Part shown: piece by piece, positions 1 through 6,742 of the stretch
How the letters are laid out: every line of letters begins with the position of its first letter
Numbering within the stretch: the first letter of the stretch is position 1
Origin: Cloacibacillus sp.
GTDB lineage: Bacteria; Synergistota; Synergistia; Synergistales; Synergistaceae
Direction of reading: 5' to 3'
NCBI RefSeq assembly: GCF_020860125.1
Contig: NZ_JAJBUX010000121.1
Span: forward strand, 1 to 17,604
Length of the DNA: 17,604 nt
Translations under genes and position numbers: made by a program
The notes under the pieces: model-generated
Told to the model about the DNA's origin: nothing
The model's input: the letters and a program-made list of their open reading frames with translations, nothing else
Databases searched by the model: none

Positions 1-498
1 CCCATTCTCGACATCGCCGACCTGCGCCGGCTGAAGGCGACGCTCAAAGTCCCAGAGTCGAAGATCTTCATCGTCACAAATGGCATGCCGGTGCTGCTCA
101 AGTTTGACGCCCTGCCCGGCGAAACCTTTGAGGGCAGCGTTACGCGCATCGATCAGTACGTAGATCCCGCGACGCGCACCAGCAACGTCGAGATAGCGCT
201 CGACAACGAGAAACAGGCCGGCGGCAGACTTCGCCCTGGCATGTTCGGACAGGCCTTTATCGTGGAAAAACAATTCCGCAACGCCATCACGGTACCCGAG
301 AGCGCACTTCGCAGTAGCGAAAAGGGCTACTACGTCCTGCTGGTCAAAGACGGCAAGGCGGAGATGCGCGAAGTCGAGACCGGCGTCCGGGAAAACTCCC
401 GCGTGCAGATCACCAAAGGGCTGGTCTCCGGCGACGAGGTCATCACCTTCGGCGGCAACAACCTCAACAGCGGCGAAGAGGTTACTGCGCAGAACTGA
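1..498 (+). CDS. RND/HlyD-type efflux membrane-fusion (periplasmic adaptor) protein, 3' part
   Basis: The frame is open from base 1, so the 5' end lies outside the window; 165 C-terminal residues are visible, ending in TGA. The visible part fits the beta-barrel and membrane-proximal domains of an RND-pump adaptor. A stretch beginning LPGETFEGSV leads to the family-typical VDPATRTSNVEIALDN, then LRPGMFGQAFIVE, then a return strand with ITVPESALR, and a final VSGDEVITFGG. Such adaptors join an inner-membrane RND pump to an outer-membrane channel and export drugs, metals or lipids; the substrate cannot be read from this piece. The gene ends just before a hairpin terminator, so it is the last gene of its transcript, and any pump gene must lie upstream. 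Confidence 0.85.
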   Translation, partial: PILDIADLRRLKATLKVPESKIFIVTNGMPVLLKFDALPGETFEGSVTRIDQYVDPATRTSNVEIALDNEKQAGGRLRPGMFGQAFIVEKQFRNAITVPESALRSSEKGYYVLLVKDGKAEMREVETGVRENSRVQITKGLVSGDEVITFGGNNLNSGEEVTAQN

Positions 499-529
499 TC
501 TTATTTCTGCCTTCATATTTTGCAAAAGA

Positions 530-557
530 GCGGGTGCGGCGAGATCGCCGCACCCGC
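530..557. terminator. Hairpin terminator between convergent genes
   Basis: A perfect 13-bp inverted repeat (GCGGGTGCGGCGA, then GA, then TCGCCGCACCCGC) lies 31 bases after the adaptor stop and 42 bases before the end of hicB. On the minus strand it is followed by CTTTTGC, a weak U-run. On the plus strand there is no clear U-run. It probably serves both transcripts. Confidence 0.65.
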
Positions 558-599
558 CATGTTCATATAAGGCTATAACATAGCCTCCTTAGTGCAATA

Positions 600-935
600 C
601 TAAAAATTTATCAGACGCGCAATGGCCTCTTCGACCGTTCGATTCAACGTCTGTTTATGAAGCCGCGAAAATATGGCGAGCTGTCTATGCAGTTCCGGCT
701 TGATACGAACATTAAAGCTGCCCTTATATATCTTTTCCGGCTCTTTACCAAGTTCTTTACAGCTTTCGAGATAGTCGTCCACCGCCTCCATGAAATCCTT
801 TTTCAAACACTCCGCGCTGGCCCCTTCAAAGGTCACATGGTCGGCAATCCCCTCTATTCTCCCATGGAATACTTCGTCCGCCGCCGAATACTCCACGCTT
901 CCGTAATAACCTTTATACTCCAGCATATTGTTCAT
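600..935 (-). CDS. hicB: HicB-family antitoxin
   Basis: This 111-residue protein has the two-part HicB plan. An N-terminal partial RNase-H-like fold covers about residues 1-60 (LEYKGYYGSVEYSAADEVFHG, then the family-typical DHVTFEGAS and a KDFMEAVDDYLESC helix). A C-terminal ribbon-helix-helix DNA-binding domain covers about residues 70-111 (GSFNVRIKPELHRQL ... TLNRTVEEAIARL). It should bind and neutralise HicA and repress its own promoter. Its ATG overlaps the hicA stop by 4 bases (ATGA), so the pair is translationally coupled. AGGAGGGG lies just upstream of the ATG. The toxin-first order is usual for hicAB. The lower GC than the flanking genes suggests horizontal gain. Confidence 0.9.
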   Translation of the reverse strand: MNNMLEYKGYYGSVEYSAADEVFHGRIEGIADHVTFEGASAECLKKDFMEAVDDYLESCKELGKEPEKIYKGSFNVRIKPELHRQLAIFSRLHKQTLNRTVEEAIARLINF

Positions 936-1183
936 ATTATCCCCTCCTCTTTAAGTTCGGCGATCAGCTCTTTTATCTGGTACTCTAACAGCTCTTTTCG
1001 CGGGTGTGGCTTATGCATACTGAATATCTTTGTTCCACGATAAAATTTTATTCTCGATCCGCTCGTTTTTCCGCTGTTTGATAATATATATCCATATGCC
1101 GCAAGCAAAGTTTGTACTTCCTCAAAAGTAAAGTCCTTTGGCCTGTTTTGAAGCCTTTCCAGCAACTTTTCAATTCTTCCCAT
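932..1183 (-). CDS. hicA: HicA-family mRNA interferase toxin
   Basis: This 83-residue protein matches HicA in size and pattern: an N-terminal helix pair, a GSRIKFYRG strand, then SMHKPHPRKELLEYQIKELIAELKEEG. It is expected to be a double-stranded-RNA-binding-like ribonuclease that cleaves mRNA when HicB is lost. Many HicA proteins carry a catalytic histidine in a GSH motif. Here the equivalent position reads GSR, while the HKPHP motif is kept. I believe this GSR form is a common HicA subgroup, so it does not by itself mean inactivity. A GGTGGGA ribosome site precedes the ATG. hicB follows with a 4-base overlap. Confidence 0.85.
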   Translation of the reverse strand: MGRIEKLLERLQNRPKDFTFEEVQTLLAAYGYILSNSGKTSGSRIKFYRGTKIFSMHKPHPRKELLEYQIKELIAELKEEGII

Positions 1184-1202
1184 CTTCCCACCGCCCGTTT
1201 AC

Positions 1203-1230
1203 AGTATAGCGCCGTTTTTAATTTTTGCAA
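1203..1230 (-). promoter_or_regulatory. Promoter of hicAB
   Basis: On the minus strand, TTGCAA (plus coordinates 1225-1230) and TATACT (1203-1208) are separated by 16 bases and sit about 20 bases upstream of the hicA start. The -35 element overlaps the palindrome at 1225-1247. Confidence 0.55.
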
Positions 1231-1247
1231 CTGAAAAATAGTTGCAA
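1225..1247. promoter_or_regulatory. Candidate HicB operator (inverted repeat)
   Basis: TTGCAAC at 1225-1231 and GTTGCAA at 1241-1247 form a perfect 7-bp inverted repeat with a 9-base spacer, overlapping the -35 element of hicAB. HicB has a ribbon-helix-helix domain, and such domains usually bind short palindromes in their own promoter. The assignment is by position and symmetry only. Confidence 0.45.
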
Positions 1248-1344
1248 TTTATTTTCCCGCCGTCCGCCGCCCTCTGTCTCTCAGTCTCAGGATATTTCAC
1301 AATACGCCGCACCTTTTAGAAAAAATTCCTCTGATATGTGTTAT

Positions 1345-1350
1345 TATAAT
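1345..1350 (+). promoter_or_regulatory. Likely -10 element of the cobamide transport operon
   Basis: A perfect TATAAT lies about 15 bases before the riboswitch aptamer, where its promoter should be. I find no good -35 hexamer at 16-18 bases, so only the -10 is called. Confidence 0.4.
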
Positions 1351-1365
1351 AGGCGATTTTTAATA

Positions 1366-1485
1366 ATGAGATCTCCTGCGCAGGGGAATGCGGTGTGACT
1401 CCGCAGCGGCCCCGCCACTGTTACCGGCAACGGAAGTCAGGATACCTGCTCGGAGGGACGGATGTTATGCGCGGGCGTTTCTCAT
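1366..1485 (+). promoter_or_regulatory. Cobalamin riboswitch (compact form) of the btuF operon
   Basis: The conserved core is easy to read: GGGAA, then GGTGTGACTCC, CGGCCCCGCCACTGTTA, and the B12 box AAGTCAGGATACCTGCT at 1434-1450. ATGAGA (1366-1371) can pair with TCTCAT (1480-1485) to close the element. At about 120 nt it lacks the long insert between core and B12 box seen in the second riboswitch of this window, so it looks like a compact, class-II-like architecture. It precedes an intrinsic terminator and the btuF gene, so repression of cobamide uptake when cobalamin is plentiful is the expected role. Confidence 0.92.
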
Positions 1486-1504
1486 CCAGAAGATGAAAGA
1501 TTTG

Positions 1505-1531
1505 AAGGGAGCCGCGGGCTCCCTTTTATTT
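1505..1531 (+). terminator. Intrinsic terminator of the btuF riboswitch
   Basis: AAGGGAGCC, loop GCG, GGCTCCCTT, followed by a T-rich run. It sits between the aptamer and the btuF ribosome site, as expected for transcription attenuation. I did not find a convincing antiterminator partner by eye. Confidence 0.85.
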
Positions 1532-1554
1532 TTATATAAAGGGGTATCGCTCTG

Positions 1555-2457
1555 TTGAAGTCATTTCTTCGCCTGTTTATATTTCTCTCGCTCGTCTTGA
1601 TATTTTCCCCCTCGGCGGAGGCCTCTCCCAAGAGGATCGTTTCGCTGACGCCGGTCGGCACCGAGATACTCTTCGCGCTCGGACAGGGGGACAACGTCAT
1701 CGGCGTTACAAACTACTGCGACTACCCGCCGGAGGCGCTCAAAAAGCCGAAGATCGGCGGCTACGCCGAGGTGAATTTTGAGACGCTGCTCTCCAAAAAG
1801 GCCGACCTTCTCGTGCTTCAGGACATGCACCTTCAATTCAAGGACGACCTGAAAAGGCTTAAGATACCCTACGTCATCGTGCGCCAGGAGAGCCTCGGCG
1901 ACATTTACGATTCGGTCACGGAGCTGGGCAAAGTCTGCGGCGCGCAGAAAAGGGCCGCGGAGCTGACGGCGAAGATGAAGGCCGAAATCGCCGCCGTCCG
2001 GGCAAAGGTCAGGGGACTGCCGTCGCCCTCCGTGCTGCTCTGCGTATCCCGCGAACTCTCTGAGGAGCGGATATCCGTCTTCTACGCCGCGGGCGAAAAG
2101 ACCTTTTACAACGAACTCATCGCCCTCGCGGGGGGAAAGAACGCGCTGACCGGCGAAAAAAGCGGCTATCCCTATCCCAAAATATCGCAGGAGGGACTCG
2201 CCGCCCTCAACCCGGAGATAATAATAGACCTCGTCGGTGAGCGCACCTTCTATCACGCGATGGAACATATCGACATGGATAAGGTCTTCAACGAAAAATA
2301 CCTTAAAGGCCAGTGGCTCGCGGGGACCAAAGTGAGGGCCGTACGCGGCGGGCGTATCGCCGTCCTCGACGGCACCGTCTACCTGCGCCCGGGACCGCGG
2401 CTGCCGGAGATACTCAGAGCCTTCGCGAAGGCCATACATCCCGAGGTGAAATGGTGA
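1555..2457 (+). CDS. btuF: Cobalamin/cobamide ABC transporter, periplasmic binding protein
   Basis: This 300-residue class III substrate-binding protein has the BtuF/FecB look. A signal peptide covers about residues 1-23 (KSFLRLFIFLSLVLIF ... AEA). The mature start SPKRIVSLTPVGTEILFALG is followed by VIGVTNYCDYPPEA and KIGGYAEVNFETLLSKKADLLV, the typical first-lobe sequence. No lipobox cysteine follows the signal, so the protein is probably soluble in the periplasm or held by an uncleaved signal. The start is a TTG at 1555, chosen because AAGGGG lies 10 bases upstream and the signal peptide begins there. It should deliver cobamides to the BtuCD permease encoded next. Substrate assignment rests on the upstream cobalamin riboswitch as well as the family. 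Confidence 0.9.
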   Translation: MKSFLRLFIFLSLVLIFSPSAEASPKRIVSLTPVGTEILFALGQGDNVIGVTNYCDYPPEALKKPKIGGYAEVNFETLLSKKADLLVLQDMHLQFKDDLKRLKIPYVIVRQESLGDIYDSVTELGKVCGAQKRAAELTAKMKAEIAAVRAKVRGLPSPSVLLCVSRELSEERISVFYAAGEKTFYNELIALAGGKNALTGEKSGYPYPKISQEGLAALNPEIIIDLVGERTFYHAMEHIDMDKVFNEKYLKGQWLAGTKVRAVRGGRIAVLDGTVYLRPGPRLPEILRAFAKAIHPEVKW

Positions 2458-3239
2458 ACCCTCTCATAGAGGTGCGCGGGCTCTCCTATTCCATCGGCGA
2501 ACGCGCCATCCTCTCCGACATCTCCTTCTCCGTGGCGCGCGGCGGCTTCCTCGCCGTCATCGGCCCCAACGGCGCCGGCAAAAGCACGCTGCTCAAGTGC
2601 GTCGGCGGCCTGCGCCCCGGCGCGGCGGGCGAGGTCATGATCGAGGGACGGAGCATCGCTCAGATGACGGAGCGCGAACGGGCGCGGCGCATCGCCTGGC
2701 TCCATCAGAACGGCGGCGACACGCTTCCCTTCACCGTCCGCCGATTCGCGATGATGTCGCGTTACCCGTGGCGGCCAGTGCTCAGCGGCGAATCCGAGGA
2801 AGACCGCCGCGTTGTGGATGAGGCGCTCGCGCGTGCCGGCGTAGAAGGACTCGCGGAACGCAGCCTCGACACCCTCTCCGGCGGCGAACGCCAGCGGGCG
2901 CTGCTGGCCGCCGCGCTCGCGCAGGGCACGGACATCCTCTTTCTCGACGAGCCGACAAGTTTTCTCGACTACCGCCAGCAGGTGGAGATGATGGCGCTCG
3001 TGGAGGGGATAAACAGGGAGGGTATGACGGTGCTCATGGTGACCCATGACATAAACCTCGCGCTTCACGGAAGCGGCGGCATCCTCGCGATAAAAGATGG
3101 CCGCGCGCGCTGGCACGGGACGACGGACAATCTGCTCGGCGGCTCCGCGCTCGCCGATATCTTTGACACGGAATTTGAATTCTTCCGCCGCGGGGAACAG
3201 CGGCGTCCCTACGCGGTGCCAAGGGGGTTTGTCTCCTGA
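2451..3239 (+). CDS. btuD: Cobalamin/cobamide ABC transporter, ATP-binding protein
   Basis: This 262-residue ATPase has every expected motif: Walker A GPNGAGKST (residues 38-46), Q-loop glutamine 86, signature LSGGE (142-146), Walker B ILFLDEPT (162-169) and H-loop His199. It powers import with the BtuC-type permease that follows. The start overlaps the btuF stop. ATG 2451 gives a 7-base overlap; GTG 2454 gives a 4-base GTGA overlap and better spacing from GAGG (2443-2446), so either may be used. A longer frame reaches back to 2313 but its extra residues are not ABC-like. The stop overlaps the next ATG by one base (TGATG). Confidence 0.92.
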   Translation: MVNPLIEVRGLSYSIGERAILSDISFSVARGGFLAVIGPNGAGKSTLLKCVGGLRPGAAGEVMIEGRSIAQMTERERARRIAWLHQNGGDTLPFTVRRFAMMSRYPWRPVLSGESEEDRRVVDEALARAGVEGLAERSLDTLSGGERQRALLAAALAQGTDILFLDEPTSFLDYRQQVEMMALVEGINREGMTVLMVTHDINLALHGSGGILAIKDGRARWHGTTDNLLGGSALADIFDTEFEFFRRGEQRRPYAVPRGFVS

Positions 3240-4216
3240 TGAATAAAAAAATATTCCTGCTGCTCCTGCTCTCCGCCGCCGTCGTCTGCGCCGCCCCATT
3301 CGTCGGCGCGCACGCCCTATCCCCCGCGGATATCTTTGGCGGCGCGGACAGCGCCGCGGCGCAGATACTATGGGAGCTCCGCCTGCCGCGCGTGCTGCTC
3401 GGCTGGCTCATCGGCGCCACCCTAGCCGTCTGCGGGCTCATCTTCCAGGCGCTCTTCAGAAACCCGCTCGCCTCGCCCGACATGCTCGGCGTCTCCATGG
3501 GCGCGGCCTTCGGCGCGGTGCTATACATACGCCTCGGCCTCACCCTCTCCCTCTTCGGACTCATCCAGGGCATCTCCCTGGCGGCCTTCGGCGGAGCCTT
3601 TCTCGCGATAATGGCGCTCTACCTGGCCGGCAGCCTGCGGCGGGGCGGGATGTCGCTCGCCTCCCTGCTGCTCGCGGGCGTCGCGCTTAACTTCCTCTTC
3701 GGCAGCCTCAACATGATCATCCAATACAGCGGCGGCTACACAGACACCTTCCGTATGATGCGCTGGACGATGGGCGGCCTGCAGACCGTCGGCTTCGTCT
3801 CCTCGCTGGCCTCCCTGCCGGGGCTCGTCCTCATCCTGCTAATCGGCTGGCTCACGGGTCCGCAGCTCGACCTCTTCGTCTGCGGCGAAGAGATGGCCGC
3901 GAGCCGCGGCGTCTCGGTGAAAGGGCTGCGCAAGCTGCTCTTCCTCTCCGTATCCCTCGTCGTGGGCGTCAGCGTGGCGCTCAGCGGCCCCATCGGTTTC
4001 GTCGGCCTCATGTGCCCGCATATCTGCCGCCGCATCACCGGCAGCGCACACCGCGAGCTGACCGTCGCCTGCGCGCTCTTCGGCGGAGCCTTCCTCGTGC
4101 TCTGCGACACCGCGGCGCGCCTCCTATGGTCGCCGGCGGAGATACCGGTGGGGATAATCACCTCCTGCCTCGGTTCAATATTCTTCCTCTGGCTGCTCAT
4201 AAAGGGGGGACGCTGA
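3239..4216 (+). CDS. btuC: Cobalamin/cobamide ABC transporter, FecCD-type permease
   Basis: This 325-residue, very hydrophobic protein belongs to the FecCD/BtuC permease family. Typical landmarks are LRLPRVLLGWLIGATLAVCG, then LFRNPLASPDMLGVSMGAAFG, and near the C-terminus GFVGLMCPHICRRITG, the motif contacting the ATPase. Several further helices end in LGSIFFLWLLIKGG. It should form the homodimeric inner-membrane channel working with BtuF and BtuD. It begins on the last base of btuD and is followed after one base by the next gene, so the operon is compact. Specificity for cobamides rather than iron chelates is inferred from the riboswitch and the neighbouring genes. Confidence 0.92.
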   Translation: MNKKIFLLLLLSAAVVCAAPFVGAHALSPADIFGGADSAAAQILWELRLPRVLLGWLIGATLAVCGLIFQALFRNPLASPDMLGVSMGAAFGAVLYIRLGLTLSLFGLIQGISLAAFGGAFLAIMALYLAGSLRRGGMSLASLLLAGVALNFLFGSLNMIIQYSGGYTDTFRMMRWTMGGLQTVGFVSSLASLPGLVLILLIGWLTGPQLDLFVCGEEMAASRGVSVKGLRKLLFLSVSLVVGVSVALSGPIGFVGLMCPHICRRITGSAHRELTVACALFGGAFLVLCDTAARLLWSPAEIPVGIITSCLGSIFFLWLLIKGGR

Positions 4217-4217
4217 G

Positions 4218-5003
4218 ATGAGAAGACTCCGCTTCCCCGGCGTCAGGCTCGGCGGCACCTCATGGGTCGTCGAGGGCAGCTTCGCCGACAACCTGCGGGA
4301 GCTCTCGCGCGAGACGCAGGACATGCAGTTCGTGCTCTTCGACAGCCAATACGGCTCCAATATACCGTCTAAAGAAGAGGTAGCCCGGCTCGCGGAGCTG
4401 AAAGAGGAGCTGGGAATGAGCTGTATCGTCCACTTTCCCCACGACATCTGCCTCTCGCCGGAGGCGGCGGAACGCAGACGCTGTGAGGACTCCTGCCTGC
4501 GTATGATGGAGCTCTTCGCGCCGCTCGCTCCCTTCGCCTGGATACTCCACCTCGACGGCGAGCAATACGGCGCCTATCCCAGCGCCGACATGGAGGGCTG
4601 GCTTGAAAAGACACGCCGCTCCGTAGAACGGCTCGCCGCCGCGGCGCGTGACAAAAGCGAAATTTGCGCCGAGACGCTGGACTATAACTTCCGCTTCGTC
4701 TATCCTCTGGTCGTCGAACAGGGCCTCTCCGTCTGCCTCGACATCGGCCATCTCGTGCGCTACGGCCACCCCGTGCTCGAACAGATGGAGAGCTATCTGC
4801 CCCGGACTCGCGTGATCCATATCCACGGCGTAAAACCGGACGGCACCGACCATCAGGACATGAGCTGGTTCGATCCAACGCTTTTCCGTGAGGTGATAAA
4901 AAGGCTCGGCGCCGACGGCAGAGAGCGTGTGATGACGCTCGAAGTCTTTGAAGACAACTATGAAAAATCTTTGGCAGCAATAGAAAAAATGATGGGAGCG
5001 TAA
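4218..5003 (+). CDS. cbiR: Probable cobamide-remodelling hydrolase (AP-endonuclease-2-like TIM barrel, CbiR-like)
   Basis: This 261-residue protein has the pattern of the xylose-isomerase/AP endonuclease 2 TIM-barrel superfamily, with likely metal ligands at strand ends. These are His72 and His75 (VHFPHD), His111 (ILHLDGE), Glu152 (CAETL), Asp175 and His178 (LDIGH), His201 and His203 (IHIHG), Asp211 and His212 (TDHQD) and Glu242 (LEVF). CbiR of Akkermansia muciniphila belongs to this superfamily and hydrolyses the phosphoester of the cobamide nucleotide loop, so that the lower ligand can be exchanged. The gene sits inside a riboswitch-led cobamide import operon, one base after btuC and 6 bases before exbB, with GGGGG as a good ribosome site. 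Naming it CbiR is an inference from fold pattern plus context; another sugar-phosphate-type activity remains possible. Confidence 0.7.
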   Translation: MRRLRFPGVRLGGTSWVVEGSFADNLRELSRETQDMQFVLFDSQYGSNIPSKEEVARLAELKEELGMSCIVHFPHDICLSPEAAERRRCEDSCLRMMELFAPLAPFAWILHLDGEQYGAYPSADMEGWLEKTRRSVERLAAAARDKSEICAETLDYNFRFVYPLVVEQGLSVCLDIGHLVRYGHPVLEQMESYLPRTRVIHIHGVKPDGTDHQDMSWFDPTLFREVIKRLGADGRERVMTLEVFEDNYEKSLAAIEKMMGA

Positions 5004-5009
5004 TAAAAC

Positions 5010-5642
5010 ATGCTGGATTACATGAATCAGGGCGGAAGCATCATGTGGATAATCGGCGCGCTGTCGCTTATCGCGGCGGCGATCGCGGTGGAGCGGATCA
5101 TCTTCTTCCACAAAGCCGCCACCGATCCCGAAAAGCTGGAGGCGGCCTTCGGCAAGGCCGTAGCCGAGGGCGACGTCAAAGAGGCCTGGCGCGTGGCCGA
5201 ATCCTCCGACAGCTCTATGAACCGCCTCTTTAAGGTATCGCTCGCCCACTGGAATATCGGCACGGAGGACATGAAACTCCTCACGGAACAGCAGATACGC
5301 CGCGAGATCTACCGCTGGGAAAAACACATCTACATACTGGAGATGATCGGTAAGATCGCGCCGCTGCTCGGGCTGCTCGGCACCGTGCTCGGTATGGTCG
5401 AGATGTTCCAGTCGCTGCACCTCGGCGGACAGATAAGCGCCGCCGCCGTCACCGGCGGCATCTGGAAGGCGCTCTTCACCACCGTCGCCGGCCTCACGGT
5501 GGCCATCCCGACGATATTCGTCTGCGGCCTGCTCAACTCGCGCATCGACAGCGAGGACGAAACTCTGCGCAGAGGCGCTGACTTCCTCCTGCGCGAACAC
5601 ATAGCCGCTGGCGGCGGTAAAGATGGCGGGACGCAGAAATAG
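5010..5642 (+). CDS. exbB: ExbB/TolQ-family proton channel subunit
   Basis: This 210-residue protein has the three-helix ExbB plan: TM1 at about residues 9-31, a cytoplasmic stretch of about 80 residues, TM2 at about 111-134 (IGKIAPLLGLLGTVLGMVEMF) and TM3 at about 150-175 (TGGIWKALFTTVAGLTVAIPT). With ExbD it uses the proton motive force to drive TonB, here presumably for cobamide uptake through an outer-membrane receptor not in the window. It follows cbiR by 6 bases and overlaps exbD by 20 bases. The region from the middle of codon 89 onward lies in the left copy of the 2,727-bp tandem repeat, but this gene itself is intact. Confidence 0.93.
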   Translation: MLDYMNQGGSIMWIIGALSLIAAAIAVERIIFFHKAATDPEKLEAAFGKAVAEGDVKEAWRVAESSDSSMNRLFKVSLAHWNIGTEDMKLLTEQQIRREIYRWEKHIYILEMIGKIAPLLGLLGTVLGMVEMFQSLHLGGQISAAAVTGGIWKALFTTVAGLTVAIPTIFVCGLLNSRIDSEDETLRRGADFLLREHIAAGGGKDGGTQK

Positions 5643-6012
5643 ACGCCACGCGGAGATAGACATCACTCCGCTCATCGACGTCCTCTTCATGCTCATCATC
5701 TTCTTCGTCCTCACGGCCTCCTTCGTGCAGGGCAAGCTCGACGTACAGCTCCCCTCCGGCGAGGGAAGCTCCGCCGACATGCAGGGGGCGGTGTTCGTCA
5801 CCGTCGCCGCCAACCGGAAGATATTCTGGAACGGACGGGAAGTTACGAGGGAAGAGCTCAAAAAACTCGCCTCCGCCGCGAACGGCCGTGAAATGCTCGT
5901 CGCGGGAGACGAAAAAGTCCCCTACGGCGAAGTCGCCGCGCTGCTCTCGCTGCTGCGTAAAGAGGGCATCACCTCCGCCGGCCTCATGCTCTCGGGAGAG
6001 GGAGCACAATGA
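5623..6012 (+). CDS. exbD: ExbD/TolR-family protein (copy 1)
   Basis: This 129-residue protein starts with a short basic cytoplasmic tail (MAGRRNRRHAEIDITP), followed by one membrane helix (about residues 15-35). The helix carries the family's essential aspartate, Asp19, in PLIDVLFMLIIFF. The periplasmic domain follows, with FVTVAANRKIFWNG and the C-terminal VPYGEVAALLSLLRKEGITSAGLM. It forms the proton-driven motor with ExbB and contacts TonB in the periplasm. The start overlaps the end of exbB by 20 bases, and the stop overlaps the tonB ATG by 4 (ATGA), so the three genes are translationally coupled. Confidence 0.93.
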   Translation: MAGRRNRRHAEIDITPLIDVLFMLIIFFVLTASFVQGKLDVQLPSGEGSSADMQGAVFVTVAANRKIFWNGREVTREELKKLASAANGREMLVAGDEKVPYGEVAALLSLLRKEGITSAGLMLSGEGAQ

Positions 6013-6722
6013 CATTTCTCTCCGGCGAACGCGGAAGATGGGCGGCGGCGCTGCTGATATCCCTGCTGCTGCACTGCGCCCTGATATTCATCTTCGGCGG
6101 CGCGAAGGCCGAAAAAAAGCCGGAACCGGTAATGAACGTGAAACTCGTATTCGCCCCCGCCGCCGCGGGTAATAAGGGCGGCGGCTCCGGCGGCGGAAAG
6201 ACTGTGGAAAAGAAAGTGCCGCAGCCTAAAAAAGAACAGGCAGTAAAGCCGGTATCCAAACAGCCCACAGTGAAAAAGAAAAAAGAGGCCCCCATAAAAG
6301 AGATCTCCGCGCGCCCCGCGGAGAACAAAGAGACGGCTGCCAACGCTCCCGCCGAAACGGCGGCGGCCACAGACGGCGCGGAAGAGGGAAACGGAACGGA
6401 CGGCGGAAGCGGCACAGGCGGCGGCGGCACGGGGGCGGGCTCCGGTTCAGGAGAAGAGGGCGGTATCGCCGACGTCAATTCGCTTGAAGTGACACACAAG
6501 GTACTGCCGGACTACCCCGCCTTCTCACGCAAACGCAAAGAGGAGGGCACCGCCGTGATAATCGCCGCCGTGGAAAATGGCCGCGTGCAAAGCGTTGAGA
6601 TAGAAAAGACAAGCGGCTACGACCGTCTGGACAACTCCGCGCTGCGCGCGGTCAGAGGGTGGCGCTTCCGCCACGAAGGACGCATACGTGTAAGGATACC
6701 ATTTGTATTTAAAATAAGATAA
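6009..6722 (+). CDS. tonB: TonB-family energy transducer (copy 1)
   Basis: This 237-residue protein has one N-terminal anchor helix (about residues 11-30) with the SxxxH pair Ser18/His22 that couples TonB to ExbBD. A lysine-rich linker follows (about 35-110), then an unusual glycine/serine-rich stretch (about 128-152). The C-terminal TonB fold covers about 162-237, with LPDYPAFSRKRKEEGTAV, a VENGRVQSVEIEKTSGYD strand-turn and a final VRIPFVFKIR. It transmits energy to TonB-dependent receptors at the outer membrane, presumably a cobamide receptor here. It is the last gene of the btuF operon. Confidence 0.93.
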   Translation: MTFLSGERGRWAAALLISLLLHCALIFIFGGAKAEKKPEPVMNVKLVFAPAAAGNKGGGSGGGKTVEKKVPQPKKEQAVKPVSKQPTVKKKKEAPIKEISARPAENKETAANAPAETAAATDGAEEGNGTDGGSGTGGGGTGAGSGSGEEGGIADVNSLEVTHKVLPDYPAFSRKRKEEGTAVIIAAVENGRVQSVEIEKTSGYDRLDNSALRAVRGWRFRHEGRIRVRIPFVFKIR

Positions 6723-6731
6723 CCGTATCTT
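6716..6731. terminator. Small AT-rich stem-loop between convergent tonB and toxin genes
   Basis: AAGATA, loop ACCG, TATCTT, followed by AATTATTTAAG. The stem is only 6 bp and overlaps the tonB stop. It is a weak candidate for ending the tonB and toxin transcripts. An identical element lies at 9443-9458. Confidence 0.25.
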
Positions 6732-6742
6732 AATTATTTAAG

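Noticed and set aside
1561..2439. 292-codon minus-strand frame opposite btuF
   Set aside because: Shadow of btuF, without a ribosome site or recognisable domain.
2313..2450. Upstream extension of the btuD frame
   Set aside because: The extra 46 residues are arginine-rich reverse-frame-like sequence inside btuF, and the ABC fold begins at MVNPLIEVRGLSYS.
4260..5861. 533-codon open frame on the minus strand
   Set aside because: It is antisense to cbiR, exbB and exbD, is rich in residues expected from reverse reading of GC-biased codons, and has no family resemblance. The plus-strand genes are unambiguous.
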